Assembly (NCBI RefSeq): GCF_900166625.1
Contig: NZ_LT800499.1
Location: 2,446,143 to 2,510,142, forward strand
Reading direction: 5' to 3'
Length of the DNA: 64,000 nt
From: Halobacillus massiliensis
GTDB taxonomy: Bacteria > Bacillota > Bacilli > Bacillales > Halobacillaceae
Both the position numbers and the translations under genes were made by a program. Each line of letters starts with the position of its first letter. Within the stretch, counting starts at the first letter, position 1. Positions 8,763-18,818 of this stretch are shown here, one piece after another. The notes under the pieces are model-generated. The model worked only from the letters and a program-made list of their open reading frames with translations. It did not search any database and was not told where the DNA came from.

Positions 8763-9745
8763 CCGAACATCACCTCGATATACATGCCGAGAATGGCAAA
8801 TAGAATTCCGACAGCCCAGAAAGTGGTGACTACCCGCCATTCAGACCATCCTTTTAATTCATAATGGTGATGAAGCGGACTCATTTTAAACACTCTTTTT
8901 CCTGTCGTTTTAAAAGAGATAACTTGAATAATTACGGAAAGTGTTTCAATAACAAAAACTCCTCCAATGATCACTAAAAGCAATTCCATCTTTGAAAGAA
9001 TAGCAATGATTGCGATAGCGCCACCTAAAGCCAGAGATCCTGTATCTCCCATAAAGACTTTAGCCGGGTGGGCATTGAAAACAAGGAAACCTAAAAGCGC
9101 ACCGACAACAGCCAGAGAGAAAACTGCAACTTCTATATTTCCTCCAATAATCCAGGCTAATATACCAAATGCACCAAATGCAATAGCTGCTGTTCCTGCC
9201 AGCAGTCCATCTAAACCATCTGTTAAGTTAACAGCATTAGAAGCCCCGACAAGCATAAATAATATGAGCAGCGGATACAATATTCCAAGTTCCAGCTGAA
9301 GGTCAGTTCCTGGTATTGAAATATATGTTGGAAAACCGTTTTGCTGGAGAAGGATATATACAACAATTGCGATAACAATTTGTCCAAGCATTTTCTGTTT
9401 GGAAGTTAAGCCTAAATTCCGCTTTAAAGCGACCTTGATATAATCATCTAAAAACCCAAGCAGACCGTATCCAACAAGTACAAATAAAACGATAAAAATA
9501 TGTACCTGACTCGGCTCCGGAATAAACCAGAAGCTTGAGACAAGAGTAGTAATAGTAATAGCAATTAAAATCATTACTCCTCCCATTGTAGGAGTACCTG
9601 ATTTTTTTTGATGCGATTTAGGGCCTTCGTCTCTAATACTCTGCCCGAATTTTAATCTCCTTAGAAAAGGAATGATAAGAGGTGATAATATGACGGTTAG
9701 TATGAATGAAAGCGCCATAGTTAGTAATAATATATAGTCGTTCAA
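8759..9745 (-). CDS. mraY: Phospho-MurNAc-pentapeptide translocase MraY
   Basis: Integral membrane enzyme that transfers phospho-MurNAc-pentapeptide to undecaprenyl phosphate, making lipid I. About ten membrane helices; signature segments include [18 protein letters not shown] near 40, the catalytic [12 protein letters not shown] near 175, [12 protein letters not shown] near 230 and the [15 protein letters not shown] loop near 290. Start is TTG at 9745 with AAGGAGG 9 nt upstream, giving 328 aa. It lies between murF (33 bp) and murD (4-bp overlap). Confidence 0.97.
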   Translation of the reverse strand: MNDYILLLTMALSFILTVILSPLIIPFLRRLKFGQSIRDEGPKSHQKKSGTPTMGGVMILIAITITTLVSSFWFIPEPSQVHIFIVLFVLVGYGLLGFLDDYIKVALKRNLGLTSKQKMLGQIVIAIVVYILLQQNGFPTYISIPGTDLQLELGILYPLLILFMLVGASNAVNLTDGLDGLLAGTAAIAFGAFGILAWIIGGNIEVAVFSLAVVGALLGFLVFNAHPAKVFMGDTGSLALGGAIAIIAILSKMELLLVIIGGVFVIETLSVIIQVISFKTTGKRVFKMSPLHHHYELKGWSEWRVVTTFWAVGILFAILGMYIEVMFG

Positions 9746-9778
9746 TGAAAACTTCCTCCTTAAATGTGTCGTCAGCGC

Positions 9779-11137
9779 CTAATCATTATTTATTAGATCT
9801 TTTATTAATTCTTCAAGTTTCATACCTCTTGAAGCTTTAATTAAGACGACAGTATCAGGTGTCAATTCTGTCTTCACCTGATCGCTGAGTGATTGCTTAT
9901 TTGTAAAATGTTGGCTTCTGATTCCTTTATTGCTCTTCTGGACAGCTTCTGTTATTCTCGAGGCATTTTCACCAATAGTATAGACAGCATCGATTTCAGA
10001 AGTTATGACAGATGCTACATCGGCATGTAAGTCACCCGAAAACTTCCCAAGCTCAAACATATCCCCTAGAACTAAAACTTTCTTCTTCTTTGCTTTCAGG
10101 TGCAGAATAACTTCAATAACAGCTTTCATAGATGTGGGTGATGCATTATAAGCATCGTTAATAATTAATGAGCCGTGTAACCCTTCAAGCTTTTCATACC
10201 TCATCCCGGATAACTGAAGGTTTTCAAGCCCTTTCTGGATTTCTTCAGAAGACATGTTAAGTTTTAGTGCGAGCGCAATTGCATAAGAAGCATTCTTAAC
10301 GTTATGCTTCCCAGAAAGAGGCAAATGATAACGAATCTGATTAATAGTAAAATAACTATCATCATCTTGCTCATCAACTTGTTCAATAAGCTGCGTACAG
10401 CCTTGATTAAATCCAGAACTTATGGCATGAGCTTTTAGAGGATGATCTTTTAGAAGCTCTTCATCTCCATCATAAATAAAAGCACCTTCCTGCCAGCCGT
10501 CTAAAATTTCAAGCTTAGCTTCAGCAATCCCTTTACGTGAACCTAAGAATTCAATATGCGACTCGCCAATATTTGTAATAATGGCATAAGAAGGACGAGC
10601 GAGCTTAGAAAGCAGAGAAATTTCCCCCGCCTGGCTCATTCCCATTTCCAATACAGCGACTTCTGTATCTTCAGGCATTGAAAGAATCGTCAACGGCAGA
10701 CCGATATGATTGTTGAAATTACCAGCCGTTTTATGTGTTCGGTATTTCACTTGAAGAACCGAAGCAACGAGGTCTTTAGTAGTCGTCTTGCCGTTCGAAC
10801 CCGTAATGCCGACAACGATTGGTTTTACTTTGTTCAAATAAAAGGAGGATGTCTCCTGTAACGCCTGGAGAGTATCCTCAACAAAGAAAACCGGAAACTC
10901 AGTTGGCACAGCTTTAGGCAGTTCCCTGTCTTTCTGCCATAGAGCGGCCACAGCTCCGTTTTTTATGGCATCCATTAAAAACAGATGGGCATCAAAATTT
11001 TCGCCGGCAAGAGGGATAAACAGACTCTGTTTTTTCTCAATCCGTGTATCTGTCATTACCGCCCGGAGAGGGATTTTATCATTCGCCGCTCCCCTATGAT
11101 CTGAAAAAACTGCGGATAGCTCTTGAACTGTAAACAT
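9779..11137 (-). CDS. murF: UDP-MurNAc-tripeptide:D-Ala-D-Ala ligase MurF
   Basis: Completes the cytoplasmic pentapeptide precursor by adding D-Ala-D-Ala. Mur ligase three-domain architecture; P-loop [13 protein letters not shown] at 110-122, then NFNNHIGLPLT and the ATP-site motif VLEMGMSQAGEI. NDAYNASPTSM near 310 is the MurF-type central motif. 452 aa. The ATG at 11137 shares its A with the murE stop (TAATG), so translation is coupled. Confidence 0.96.
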   Translation of the reverse strand: MFTVQELSAVFSDHRGAANDKIPLRAVMTDTRIEKKQSLFIPLAGENFDAHLFLMDAIKNGAVAALWQKDRELPKAVPTEFPVFFVEDTLQALQETSSFYLNKVKPIVVGITGSNGKTTTKDLVASVLQVKYRTHKTAGNFNNHIGLPLTILSMPEDTEVAVLEMGMSQAGEISLLSKLARPSYAIITNIGESHIEFLGSRKGIAEAKLEILDGWQEGAFIYDGDEELLKDHPLKAHAISSGFNQGCTQLIEQVDEQDDDSYFTINQIRYHLPLSGKHNVKNASYAIALALKLNMSSEEIQKGLENLQLSGMRYEKLEGLHGSLIINDAYNASPTSMKAVIEVILHLKAKKKKVLVLGDMFELGKFSGDLHADVASVITSEIDAVYTIGENASRITEAVQKSNKGIRSQHFTNKQSLSDQVKTELTPDTVVLIKASRGMKLEELIKDLINND

Positions 11138-12612
11138 TACAAAAAACTCCCCTTAACCTTCTGTAAAATATCTTTAGCTACTTCATAATCATCGAAATCG
11201 TACCGGACTCCATGAATTTCCTGGTAAGTTTCATGCCCTTTACCTGCAATCAGCACCATATCGCCTTCTTCGGCCGTATGTAATGCCATTTCAATTGCTT
11301 TCTTTCTATCAACTTCTACATCAAACGAGCCGGTCAAATGGTTCGTCATATCTTTGAGAATCATTTGAGGATCCTCGGTTCTTGGATTATCTGAAGTAAA
11401 CACGGCATGGTCGGCGTACTTCATTGCTACATCTGCCATCAGCGGACGTTTCGTACGGTCTCTGTCACCGCCACAGCCTACTACTACTCTTACTTTTCCT
11501 TTGCAGAATTCCTTTATCGTTTTAAGGACATTTTCAAGGGAATCCGGTGTATGAGCATAATCAACTACCACACCAAACGGCTGGCCTTCGTTAACCGGTT
11601 CGAATCGTCCCTTAACACCTTTTGTTTCACCAAATGCTTTTTGAATTACATCTAATCCTACTTCAGACACAATAGCTGCACCAGCTGATGCGAGCATGTT
11701 ATATATACTGAACATCCCCATTAACGGGCTGTCAATTTTAACTTTGCCCCGAGGAGTACTCATAGTGAAGGAACATCCTTTTTCATGGAGAGAAATATCT
11801 TCAGCTATAATATCTGCCGGATTATTAATGCCATATGTTAAAACAGGCATTGCCGTTGAACGAATAAGAGTTGGAGCAACAGGCGAGTCGTTGTTAATAA
11901 TGGCAAATTTGGCCTGCTTCATATTATACCCGTTCCCTAACTGAGCGAACAATAGGGACTTTGCCCGAAGATAATCCTCCATACTGCTGTGATAATCCAG
12001 ATGATCCTGGCTTAAATTGGTGAAGATTGCTACATCAAAGTCACAGCCGTAAACACGTCCCTGATCAAGAGCATGTGAGGAAACTTCCATAATCGCTGTA
12101 CTCACACCCTCATTCACCATCTGATGGAAACTCTGCTGTATAGATAAAGCATCAGGTGTTGTATTTTTTACGGGATAAGTATTACCGGCGATTTTCATCT
12201 GAATAGTACCGATTGTAGCTGTACTTGCTTTCTGTAATGAAAAAATCTCATCGAGCAGGTACGTTATCGTTGTTTTTCCATTTGTACCCGTAACACCGAT
12301 TGTATGAACTTTCTCTGTAGGAAATTCATAAAAAGCTGCAGAGATTATCGCAAGGGCTTTCGTCGTATCGTTAACATAAACAACTGGAAAATCAATATTT
12401 AACTCTTTCTCTGCTATAATGACGGACGCACCCTGGTCGATGGCGGCCGGGACATAATTGTGTCCATCTGACTCGCTTCCAATGATACATACAAATACGT
12501 CACCAAGGGATACCGACCTCGAATCCATAGAAATGCCGAAAATTTCGAGATCATTAATAGTTTGATTTGTTTTATAATAAGGTATTGCTTCGAGTAACTT
12601 AGTTAATTGCAT
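11137..12612 (-). CDS. murE: UDP-MurNAc-tripeptide synthetase, meso-DAP type
   Basis: Adds the third stem-peptide residue. P-loop GVTGTNGKTTITYLL at about 106-120; substrate loop TTPDALSIQ near 155; VDYAHTPDSLENVL near 350. Around residue 410 the motif DNPRTEDP is the form found in meso-diaminopimelate ligases; lysine-adding enzymes carry DNPA or similar. This predicts a meso-DAP wall. 491 aa, with AGGATGG just ahead of the ATG. An extended -10 promoter lies in the 86-bp gap before it, so murE onward can be transcribed apart from spoVD. Confidence 0.97.
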   Translation of the reverse strand: MQLTKLLEAIPYYKTNQTINDLEIFGISMDSRSVSLGDVFVCIIGSESDGHNYVPAAIDQGASVIIAEKELNIDFPVVYVNDTTKALAIISAAFYEFPTEKVHTIGVTGTNGKTTITYLLDEIFSLQKASTATIGTIQMKIAGNTYPVKNTTPDALSIQQSFHQMVNEGVSTAIMEVSSHALDQGRVYGCDFDVAIFTNLSQDHLDYHSSMEDYLRAKSLLFAQLGNGYNMKQAKFAIINNDSPVAPTLIRSTAMPVLTYGINNPADIIAEDISLHEKGCSFTMSTPRGKVKIDSPLMGMFSIYNMLASAGAAIVSEVGLDVIQKAFGETKGVKGRFEPVNEGQPFGVVVDYAHTPDSLENVLKTIKEFCKGKVRVVVGCGGDRDRTKRPLMADVAMKYADHAVFTSDNPRTEDPQMILKDMTNHLTGSFDVEVDRKKAIEMALHTAEEGDMVLIAGKGHETYQEIHGVRYDFDDYEVAKDILQKVKGSFL

Positions 12613-12646
12613 TCATACCATCCTAACTGTCTGCACATTCTATCTC

Positions 12647-12655
12647 ATTATAGCA
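12647..12655 (-). promoter_or_regulatory. Extended -10 promoter for murE
   Basis: TGCTATAAT on the - strand, 35 bp ahead of murE, matches a TG-extended sigma-A -10. The -35 at 17 bp (CATACA) is poor. An independent promoter between spoVD and murE makes biological sense because spoVD is sporulation-specific. Confidence 0.55.
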
Positions 12656-12698
12656 AAAATTATAAATGATGTATGGTTTAATCAATAATTTAGAAAAG

Positions 12699-14624
12699 TC
12701 AATTATCGTTAAAGTAAAGTCGGAGGGTTGATCCGCTTTCCACTTTTGTTCCTGCTTCGGGAGCCTGGGAAACCACTTTATCTCCTTTTCCATTTGATTC
12801 AATCTTCAAATCAATAAGCATATTTTTTATTTCTTTTTTCGTCATCCCCGTAACATCAGGAACTTCTAATAATGGCTCTTCCGGCCACTGGTATTCTTTC
12901 GCAAGTCCGTCTTTTCTTGCTTTAACTCCCATTGCACGCAGGCTGTCTTCCATAATGGATCCGACAATTGGAGCAGCAACTACTCCCCCAAATTGAACCG
13001 TTCCTTTTGGATTATCTACAGCTATATAGACGACAAGCTCTGGATCATCAGCTGGGGCAAAGCCGATAAAAGATACGATGTGATTATTTTTCATATATTG
13101 ACCGTCTTTCCCGACTTTCTGAGCTGTTCCGGTTTTGCCTCCCACCCGATATCCTTCTACATAAGCACCTCTCCCTGTACCTTGTGCTACTACAGATTCG
13201 AGTGCCTCACGCACTTTTTTGGAGGTTTCTTCTGAAATAACTCTTTTTACTAGTTTTGGCTTATTTTTCTCCAGGACATCTCCACTTATCGGATCAAGCC
13301 AGGCTTCCTGGACATACGGCTCATAGTATTCTCCGCCATTAACGGCAGCCGCTACCGCCATAACCTGCTGAATCGGTGTGACAGATACACCCTGGCCAAA
13401 TGCAGTTGTGGCTTGCTCAACAGGTCCGACCTGTTCAGGTTTAAAGAGAATCCCTTTACCTTCTCCCTGAAGATCTATGCCTGTTTTCTCTCCGAATCCA
13501 AATTTATTGATATATTCAAAAAGACGTTCTTTTCCAAGCCTTTCCCCAAGCTGTACAAACCCCGGGTTACACGAGTTCTGTACGACTTCTAAATAGGACT
13601 GGCTTCCGTGCCCTCCCCTCTTCCAGCAGCGCAATGTAGCACCGGCGACTTTCGCTGATCCTGAATCATGAAAATGATCGTCATGTAAATCAACTAGTCC
13701 CTCTTCAAGAGCAGCAGCCAACGTAATAATTTTAAAGGTAGAACCTGGTTCATATGTACTCCATACCGGCAAATTTCGGTTGTACACGGAAGCTTCTACC
13801 TCTTGGTAATTATTTGGATGAAAATTCGGGCGAGATGCCATTGCTTTAACCTTCCCTGTTTGTGGATCAACAGCCAGGGCAATAACTCCATCAGGATTAT
13901 ATTTCGCGACTGCCATATCCAGCTCCCGTTCTACAATAGACTGAACCTTGTGATCAATTGTTAATTGAAGGTCCTGTCCATCAACAGGGGGTGTATACGT
14001 ATCTGCCATATCTGGCATTCTCTTTCCTTTCGCATCAGAGAAGAAAGACAGCGCTCCTTCCTTCCCTTTTAACTTGTCATCGTAGTACGCTTCTAACCCG
14101 AGAAGCCCCTGGTTATCAATTCCGCTGAACCCGAGAACATGAGAAAGAAACGCCCCATTTGGATAATAGCGCACGGAATCCTCAGCTACATAGACACCGG
14201 GCAAGTCAAGCATCTGAATAGCGTAAGCCTGTTTATCTGATATTTTACGCCCTTCCGGGTGCAGCTTTTCAATAGATACCTGCTTTGTTACATGGGTATA
14301 GGCTTTTTCTACACTCATATTAAGTATGCCGGCCAGCTGCTCAGCTGTTTTCTCCGGATCTTTAACCTGCCGCGGAACAACCATTACCGTAGGAGCAGAT
14401 TGGTTTCCAACCAAAACTTCTCCGTTAGTATCTAGTATTTTGCCTCGCTCTGGTTCAAACGTAATATCCCTGCCCCAGGACTCTTCTGCCTTGTCCACTA
14501 AGAAATCACTTAACACAAATTGTACATAACCAAGCCGTCCGGCAATTACAAGAAAGATCAAAAAACCAATAAAAAAAACAGTGACTAACCGTTTTCTTAC
14601 GATCACCTGTGATACTCGCCTCAT
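12699..14624 (-). CDS. spoVD: Sporulation-specific penicillin-binding protein SpoVD
   Basis: Class B transpeptidase that cross-links spore cortex with SpoVE. One N-terminal membrane anchor, a PBP dimerisation domain, the transpeptidase domain with STFK (Ser about 295), SCN and KTGTAQ, and one C-terminal PASTA domain (VPDVTGMTKKEIKNML). Two cysteines 19 residues apart (LRCWKR and NSCNPG) match the pair that in B. subtilis SpoVD forms a disulfide reduced by StoA. I prefer the ATG at 14624 (MRRVSQ): AAAGGAG lies 8 nt upstream, whereas the ATG at 14630 is only 2 nt from it. Confidence 0.95.
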   Translation of the reverse strand: MRRVSQVIVRKRLVTVFFIGFLIFLVIAGRLGYVQFVLSDFLVDKAEESWGRDITFEPERGKILDTNGEVLVGNQSAPTVMVVPRQVKDPEKTAEQLAGILNMSVEKAYTHVTKQVSIEKLHPEGRKISDKQAYAIQMLDLPGVYVAEDSVRYYPNGAFLSHVLGFSGIDNQGLLGLEAYYDDKLKGKEGALSFFSDAKGKRMPDMADTYTPPVDGQDLQLTIDHKVQSIVERELDMAVAKYNPDGVIALAVDPQTGKVKAMASRPNFHPNNYQEVEASVYNRNLPVWSTYEPGSTFKIITLAAALEEGLVDLHDDHFHDSGSAKVAGATLRCWKRGGHGSQSYLEVVQNSCNPGFVQLGERLGKERLFEYINKFGFGEKTGIDLQGEGKGILFKPEQVGPVEQATTAFGQGVSVTPIQQVMAVAAAVNGGEYYEPYVQEAWLDPISGDVLEKNKPKLVKRVISEETSKKVREALESVVAQGTGRGAYVEGYRVGGKTGTAQKVGKDGQYMKNNHIVSFIGFAPADDPELVVYIAVDNPKGTVQFGGVVAAPIVGSIMEDSLRAMGVKARKDGLAKEYQWPEEPLLEVPDVTGMTKKEIKNMLIDLKIESNGKGDKVVSQAPEAGTKVESGSTLRLYFNDN

Positions 14625-14710
14625 ATCCATAACTCCTTTTGTTTACGATAGAGTAAGCTTGTATCACTATATGCAATCGAATAACGATTAGAACACTGCT
14701 TCACTTACAG

Positions 14711-16843
14711 CTACTCGGGCGGAGCAAGCTCCACTACAAGATAGCCGCCTTTATTTAATTTTGCACCTTTCTCTACATTCTGCTTAATGACGTAGCCATT
14801 GCCCATCGTTTCAACCTGCAGTTCAAAATACTCTGCAAGCTTCTGGACATCGCGAAGTGACCAACCGGTTATATCCGGCATTGCGGGTTCATCTGTAATT
14901 ACTATAATTCGCTGATCAGATAATACTTTTTCCCCTGGTTCCGGAAGAGTTTTCACTACCTCTTTCCCTTCACCCACGAAGGTGATATTACTGAAATCTT
15001 TTTTCAGCTCTTTTTTAGCTTTATCCGTATTCTCTCCCGCATAATCTTTCATTTCCAGTTCCTCTACCTTTGCTTCACTAGCCTGGTCTGGATTAACATC
15101 CAGATAATGCAGACTGTTTTCCATAACAGACTTAACAATATGTGTAACTGGCTCAGAACCAGTCTCTGTAACATCCAGTTTCGGCTGTTTTACAGCCACA
15201 TAAATTAAGAGTTCAGGATCTTCAACAGGAGCCATTCCAAGAAATGAAAAGATATGATTTTCTTTTCCGGTTTTATAGCCCCCGCCCTTTTGAGGAATTT
15301 GAGCGGTACCTGTTTTTCCTCCTAAGGAATAATCACTTAGTTCAAATGGTTTTCCAGTGCCGTGTTCTCCAGAAACTACTTGTTTTAATAAATCTCTCAT
15401 CTGGCTGGCAGTTTCCGGTGAAATAGGTTCATCTATTACTTCAGGTTTTTTCTCTTTGATAATTTCTCCATTTTCGCTGGAAGTAATTTGAGACAGCGTA
15501 TACGGCTGCATCATCTTACCATCATTAGCAATAGCTGTTGCAGCGGTTAACAGCTGCATAGGAGTCGTAGTTGTCCCTTGGCCAAATGTAGTAGTAACCT
15601 TTTCAATTGGATAGTTATACAATAGTTTGCCGACACCTTCACCCGGGAGATCGATTCCAGATTTCTCATCCAGATGAAATTCCGATAGATAATCTCTATA
15701 CTTTTCAGGGCCTAATTTTTCATAACCCAATATGGAAGCAGCCACGTTAGACGATCTCTCAAAACCTTCATCAAAAGTGATCTCGCCCCATCCTTCAGGT
15801 TTATGATCGTGGATTTTCGTGCCTGAAGCTTCATACGATCCCGATTGAAAGGTGTCTTCCCCATCATAAACTCCTTCTTCGATAGCAGCTGCCCACGTAA
15901 ACATCTTCATTGTGGAGCCAGGTTCAAAGGAATCGGAAATAATATCATTGTACCAGTTTTGCACTTCACCTAAATCGTTTGGGTTATAGCTAGGACGGTT
16001 TCCTAACGCCAGTACCTGCCCTGTATCAGGATCAAGCACAGCTGCCATAATTTTTTCCGGCTCATACTCATCATCTACCGTAGCCATAGCATCTTCCAGA
16101 AAAGTTTGGATTTTTTGATCAATGGTTAAATGAACATTCTCTCCATCATCTGGTTCGGTTAGTACTTCATTTGGATTTAGCAGCTTTGAACCGTATTTAT
16201 CCCGCTCATAAGAAATTTGTCCCTTTTTCTCTCGAAGATAATCTTCCATTTGCTTTTCTACACCGCTTACTCCAGTAATATGTCCTTCTTCTGGACGAGC
16301 AAATCCGATGATATGGGATGCAAACGTTCCATTAGGATAATAGCGTTTGGCCTCTTCCGTGAAGTTAATTCCGTTTAAGTCCATTTCTTCGATTTGATCT
16401 TTTACATCCTGAGATAATTCTTTTCCTTTATTGCCAAACTCCACTTGAAATCTGCCATCTTCCTGTGCTTCTACAATTCGATCCTCGATCTCAGACCTTT
16501 CCAAATCAAGAATCGGCGCCAAAGCAGAGGCGGTTCCAGCAGGATCGTCTACATGATCCGGGTCTTCTTCCGAGCGAGAATAGGCTGGGTCTACAATAGC
16601 ATAGATTTTGTAAGTTGGACGATCATAAGCGAGCAGCATACCATTTTTATCATAGATGTTTCCTCTCTTAGCATCTAATGAATATGAACTCGTCCGTACT
16701 TCCTCCGCCCATTCGTTTAAATTAACTCCCTGAATTTCAGCTGTTGACTGAATATAAATAAATCGTCCGGCAATGATGAGAAATATTACAGAGAAACCAA
16801 GTATTAGAATCGCGGCACCTTTATGCGTATTGGAGCTCTTCAT
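14711..16843 (-). CDS. pbpB: Penicillin-binding protein 2B, divisome transpeptidase
   Basis: Class B PBP required for septal peptidoglycan, partner of FtsW, FtsL and DivIB. N-terminal membrane anchor at about 12-30; dimerisation domain; transpeptidase motifs STMK (Ser310), SSN (about 369) and KTGTAQ (about 505); two C-terminal PASTA domains (from about 590), ending in LVVELAPPE. 710 aa is normal. GGAGGTG precedes the ATG. The two-PASTA layout and the place beside ftsL separate it from the downstream one-PASTA SpoVD. Confidence 0.96.
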   Translation of the reverse strand: MKSSNTHKGAAILILGFSVIFLIIAGRFIYIQSTAEIQGVNLNEWAEEVRTSSYSLDAKRGNIYDKNGMLLAYDRPTYKIYAIVDPAYSRSEEDPDHVDDPAGTASALAPILDLERSEIEDRIVEAQEDGRFQVEFGNKGKELSQDVKDQIEEMDLNGINFTEEAKRYYPNGTFASHIIGFARPEEGHITGVSGVEKQMEDYLREKKGQISYERDKYGSKLLNPNEVLTEPDDGENVHLTIDQKIQTFLEDAMATVDDEYEPEKIMAAVLDPDTGQVLALGNRPSYNPNDLGEVQNWYNDIISDSFEPGSTMKMFTWAAAIEEGVYDGEDTFQSGSYEASGTKIHDHKPEGWGEITFDEGFERSSNVAASILGYEKLGPEKYRDYLSEFHLDEKSGIDLPGEGVGKLLYNYPIEKVTTTFGQGTTTTPMQLLTAATAIANDGKMMQPYTLSQITSSENGEIIKEKKPEVIDEPISPETASQMRDLLKQVVSGEHGTGKPFELSDYSLGGKTGTAQIPQKGGGYKTGKENHIFSFLGMAPVEDPELLIYVAVKQPKLDVTETGSEPVTHIVKSVMENSLHYLDVNPDQASEAKVEELEMKDYAGENTDKAKKELKKDFSNITFVGEGKEVVKTLPEPGEKVLSDQRIIVITDEPAMPDITGWSLRDVQKLAEYFELQVETMGNGYVIKQNVEKGAKLNKGGYLVVELAPPE

Positions 16844-16863
16844 AAAGGTTCACCCACCTCCGT

Positions 16864-17229
16864 TTAATTTCCCATAACACCTGCTTGTTTCACCTCTGCG
16901 TTTTGAATCTTCAATCCGTTTTCTTTAGCGATCTGCAGTATGCGGTCAGGATTACTTAATTCTTTTGCTTCAAAAGCCAAATTTTCATTGGAAGCTTTCT
17001 GTTGTTCAATTTTAGTTTCCATTTTTTGGATATCGCGGTTTAATGTATCAGTTCCTGACGTGAAGTTTACCATGAAGACAGATGCAGCAATTACAACTCC
17101 CGTTGCCAAAGAATACAGCGCCTTTTCCCCTGTGCTGATCCATTGTTTTTTCTGTATTTTAACTTTAACTTGTTTTTTTGGCTGCTGCTGTTCTATCGGC
17201 TGATAATTTCTCGCTCTCTCTATACTCAC
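16864..17229 (-). CDS. ftsL: Cell division protein FtsL
   Basis: Small bitopic divisome protein, 121 aa: basic cytoplasmic N-terminus, one membrane helix ([19 protein letters not shown]) and an extracytoplasmic coiled coil with heptads ([19 protein letters not shown]), then the conserved [16 protein letters not shown]. The GTG at 17229 is the best start: it overlaps the rsmH stop as GTGA and has AGAAGGGTGG 8 nt upstream. The GTG at 17241 has no room for a ribosome binding site. Confidence 0.92.
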   Translation of the reverse strand: MSIERARNYQPIEQQQPKKQVKVKIQKKQWISTGEKALYSLATGVVIAASVFMVNFTSGTDTLNRDIQKMETKIEQQKASNENLAFEAKELSNPDRILQIAKENGLKIQNAEVKQAGVMGN

Positions 17230-18203
17230 GTTCGTTTCCACCCTTCTTCATAGATAAAAGCATCTGTCCAAGGTCTTATTTTCTCTACAACTCGTAATTT
17301 TGCCGACCTTGAACGTCGGTTATCATCGAGTTCTTCTTCATTAGCGATTATAGGTTTTCGTGTTACTAATTTAAATGGAGGCTGCTTATCCTCCGGAATA
17401 ACAGGAATATTTTTAGGAAGCGGAGGATTACTGCTCCACTTTTTGAATGCCTGCTTACAAAGCCTGTCCTCTAAAGAGTGAAAAGTAATAACGGCTATCC
17501 GGCCTTCTTTTGATACTACTCTTGCTGCCTGATGAAGCGTATCTTGAAAAGCTCCTAACTCATCATTAACAGCAATCCGAATCGCCTGGAAGATCCGCTT
17601 GGCTGGATGCCCGCCCTTTCTTCTGGCAGGAGCAGGAATTCCATCCTTAATTAAATCAACAAGTTTTCCTGTCGTTTCAATGGAAGCTTCTTTACGGGCT
17701 GCTTCAATTTTTCTTGCTATTTGTTTTGAAAACTTCTCTTCACCATATTTAAAGAAAATTCTAACTAAGTCTTCATAAGACCACTCATTAACGACGTGCC
17801 ATGCGGATAACCTTTGGTCCTGATTCATCCTCATATCCAAAGGAGCATCATTATGATAGCTGAACCCTCGTTCTGCAACATCCAGCTGGGGACTAGATAC
17901 ACCTAAGTCATAAACAATACCATCTACATGGTTAATTCCTAATTCATCTAGTTTTTCTTCCAGCTGTCTGAAATTCGCATGGACAAAAGTGACTTTACCT
18001 TCATAAGGCTTTAATCTCTCTTTTGCTGCTTCTAAAGCTTTTACGTCTTGATCAAATGCTATTAATTGACCTTTATCAAGTTTAGAGGCGATCGCCTCAG
18101 AGTGGCCTCCCCCTCCTAATGTGCAATCTACATAAACCCCCTCAGGCTTAATATGTAATTGCTTAATAGTTTCTGATTTTAAAACACTGTAATGTTCAAA
18201 CAT
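17226..18203 (-). CDS. rsmH: 16S rRNA m4C1402 methyltransferase RsmH
   Basis: SAM-dependent N4-methylation of C1402 in the ribosomal decoding site. Conserved N-terminus [13 protein letters not shown] followed by the SAM-binding segment [15 protein letters not shown], then [14 protein letters not shown] and the C-terminal [10 protein letters not shown]. The ATG at 18203 is chosen because family members start here; a TTG at 18230 overlapping the mraZ stop is possible but lacks a ribosome binding site. 325 aa. Second gene of the dcw cluster. Confidence 0.95.
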   Translation of the reverse strand: MFEHYSVLKSETIKQLHIKPEGVYVDCTLGGGGHSEAIASKLDKGQLIAFDQDVKALEAAKERLKPYEGKVTFVHANFRQLEEKLDELGINHVDGIVYDLGVSSPQLDVAERGFSYHNDAPLDMRMNQDQRLSAWHVVNEWSYEDLVRIFFKYGEEKFSKQIARKIEAARKEASIETTGKLVDLIKDGIPAPARRKGGHPAKRIFQAIRIAVNDELGAFQDTLHQAARVVSKEGRIAVITFHSLEDRLCKQAFKKWSSNPPLPKNIPVIPEDKQPPFKLVTRKPIIANEEELDDNRRSRSAKLRVVEKIRPWTDAFIYEEGWKRT

Positions 18204-18226
18204 ACTCTCACTCGTTTCTCTATCTA

Positions 18227-18658
18227 TCAAATATCAAAATCTAACATATTCTCCGCAATTTCTCCGAAAGACTCCTCGGATTCTTCAAAGTAAGTCTCCC
18301 ACTTATCCTTGCTCCAAAACTCAATACGGTTGGAAACCCCAATAATAACACACTCTTTTTCCAGCGCAGCGTGATTGCGAAGGGGAGGAGGGATATTAAC
18401 CCGACCCTGCTTATCTACTTCACATTCAACAGCACCTGATAAGAAAAAGCGGGTAAAAGCGCGGGCATCTTTTTTAGTGAGTGGTAACTTCTTAAGCTTT
18501 TCCTCCAGTAATGTCCACTCACTCATAGGATAGGCGAATATACATTGATCTAAACCGCGTGTCAGCACAAAGCCGTCTAAAAGTTCATCGCGAAATTTAG
18601 AAGGAACGATGATCCGGCCTTTTGTATCAATGTTATGTTGAAATTCGCCCATGAACAT
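18227..18658 (-). CDS. mraZ: Transcriptional regulator MraZ
   Basis: AbrB-fold DNA-binding protein that regulates its own dcw operon. 143 aa with two repeats of the fold: [20 protein letters not shown] and [17 protein letters not shown]. The start MFMGEF at 18658 matches the family; longer readings would run into the operator. Upstream on the - strand lies a 10-bp-period array of GTGG repeats (18690-18715), consistent with autoregulation. Confidence 0.96.
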   Translation of the reverse strand: MFMGEFQHNIDTKGRIIVPSKFRDELLDGFVLTRGLDQCIFAYPMSEWTLLEEKLKKLPLTKKDARAFTRFFLSGAVECEVDKQGRVNIPPPLRNHAALEKECVIIGVSNRIEFWSKDKWETYFEESEESFGEIAENMLDFDI

Positions 18659-18668
18659 ATAGTCTTCC

Positions 18669-18715
18669 CCACTTTCTAATTTCAGACTACCACATCGCCC
18701 CACTTTTCTCCACTC
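18669..18715 (-). promoter_or_regulatory. MraZ-box operator array
   Basis: On the - strand GAGTGG, AAGTGG and ATGTGG occur with four-base spacers, the GTGG cores at 18710-18713, 18700-18703 and 18690-18693, exactly 10 bp apart. A fourth, AAGTGG, has its core at 18669-18672, two helical turns further on. MraZ boxes in mycoplasmas are AAAGTG(T/G) repeats with about this spacing. Position directly before mraZ supports the reading. Confidence 0.72.
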
Positions 18716-18739
18716 ATTTTTTATAATTCGATATAAGGT

Positions 18740-18768
18740 AAAAAAATCCTGCCATTGAAGGCAGGATT
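18740..18768 (-). terminator. Terminator of bshC
   Basis: AATCCTGCC and GGCAGGATT form a 9-bp stem with a 6-nt loop followed on the - strand by a T7 run. It separates the bshC unit from mraZ. Confidence 0.9.
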
Positions 18769-18818
18769 CTAAAGGTTTTTTAGTTCAGTTTTATAGGTGG
18801 AGAGAAGTGGGTGGCAAC

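Noticed and set aside
8763..8840. N-terminal extension of murD
   Set aside because: The extra codons lie wholly in the 3' end of mraY; the ATG at 8762 has the ribosome binding site and the stop/start overlap.
14625..14710. Sigma-E promoter for spoVD
   Set aside because: GATACAAG resembles the -10, but no -35 of the KMATATT type lies 14-15 bp upstream.
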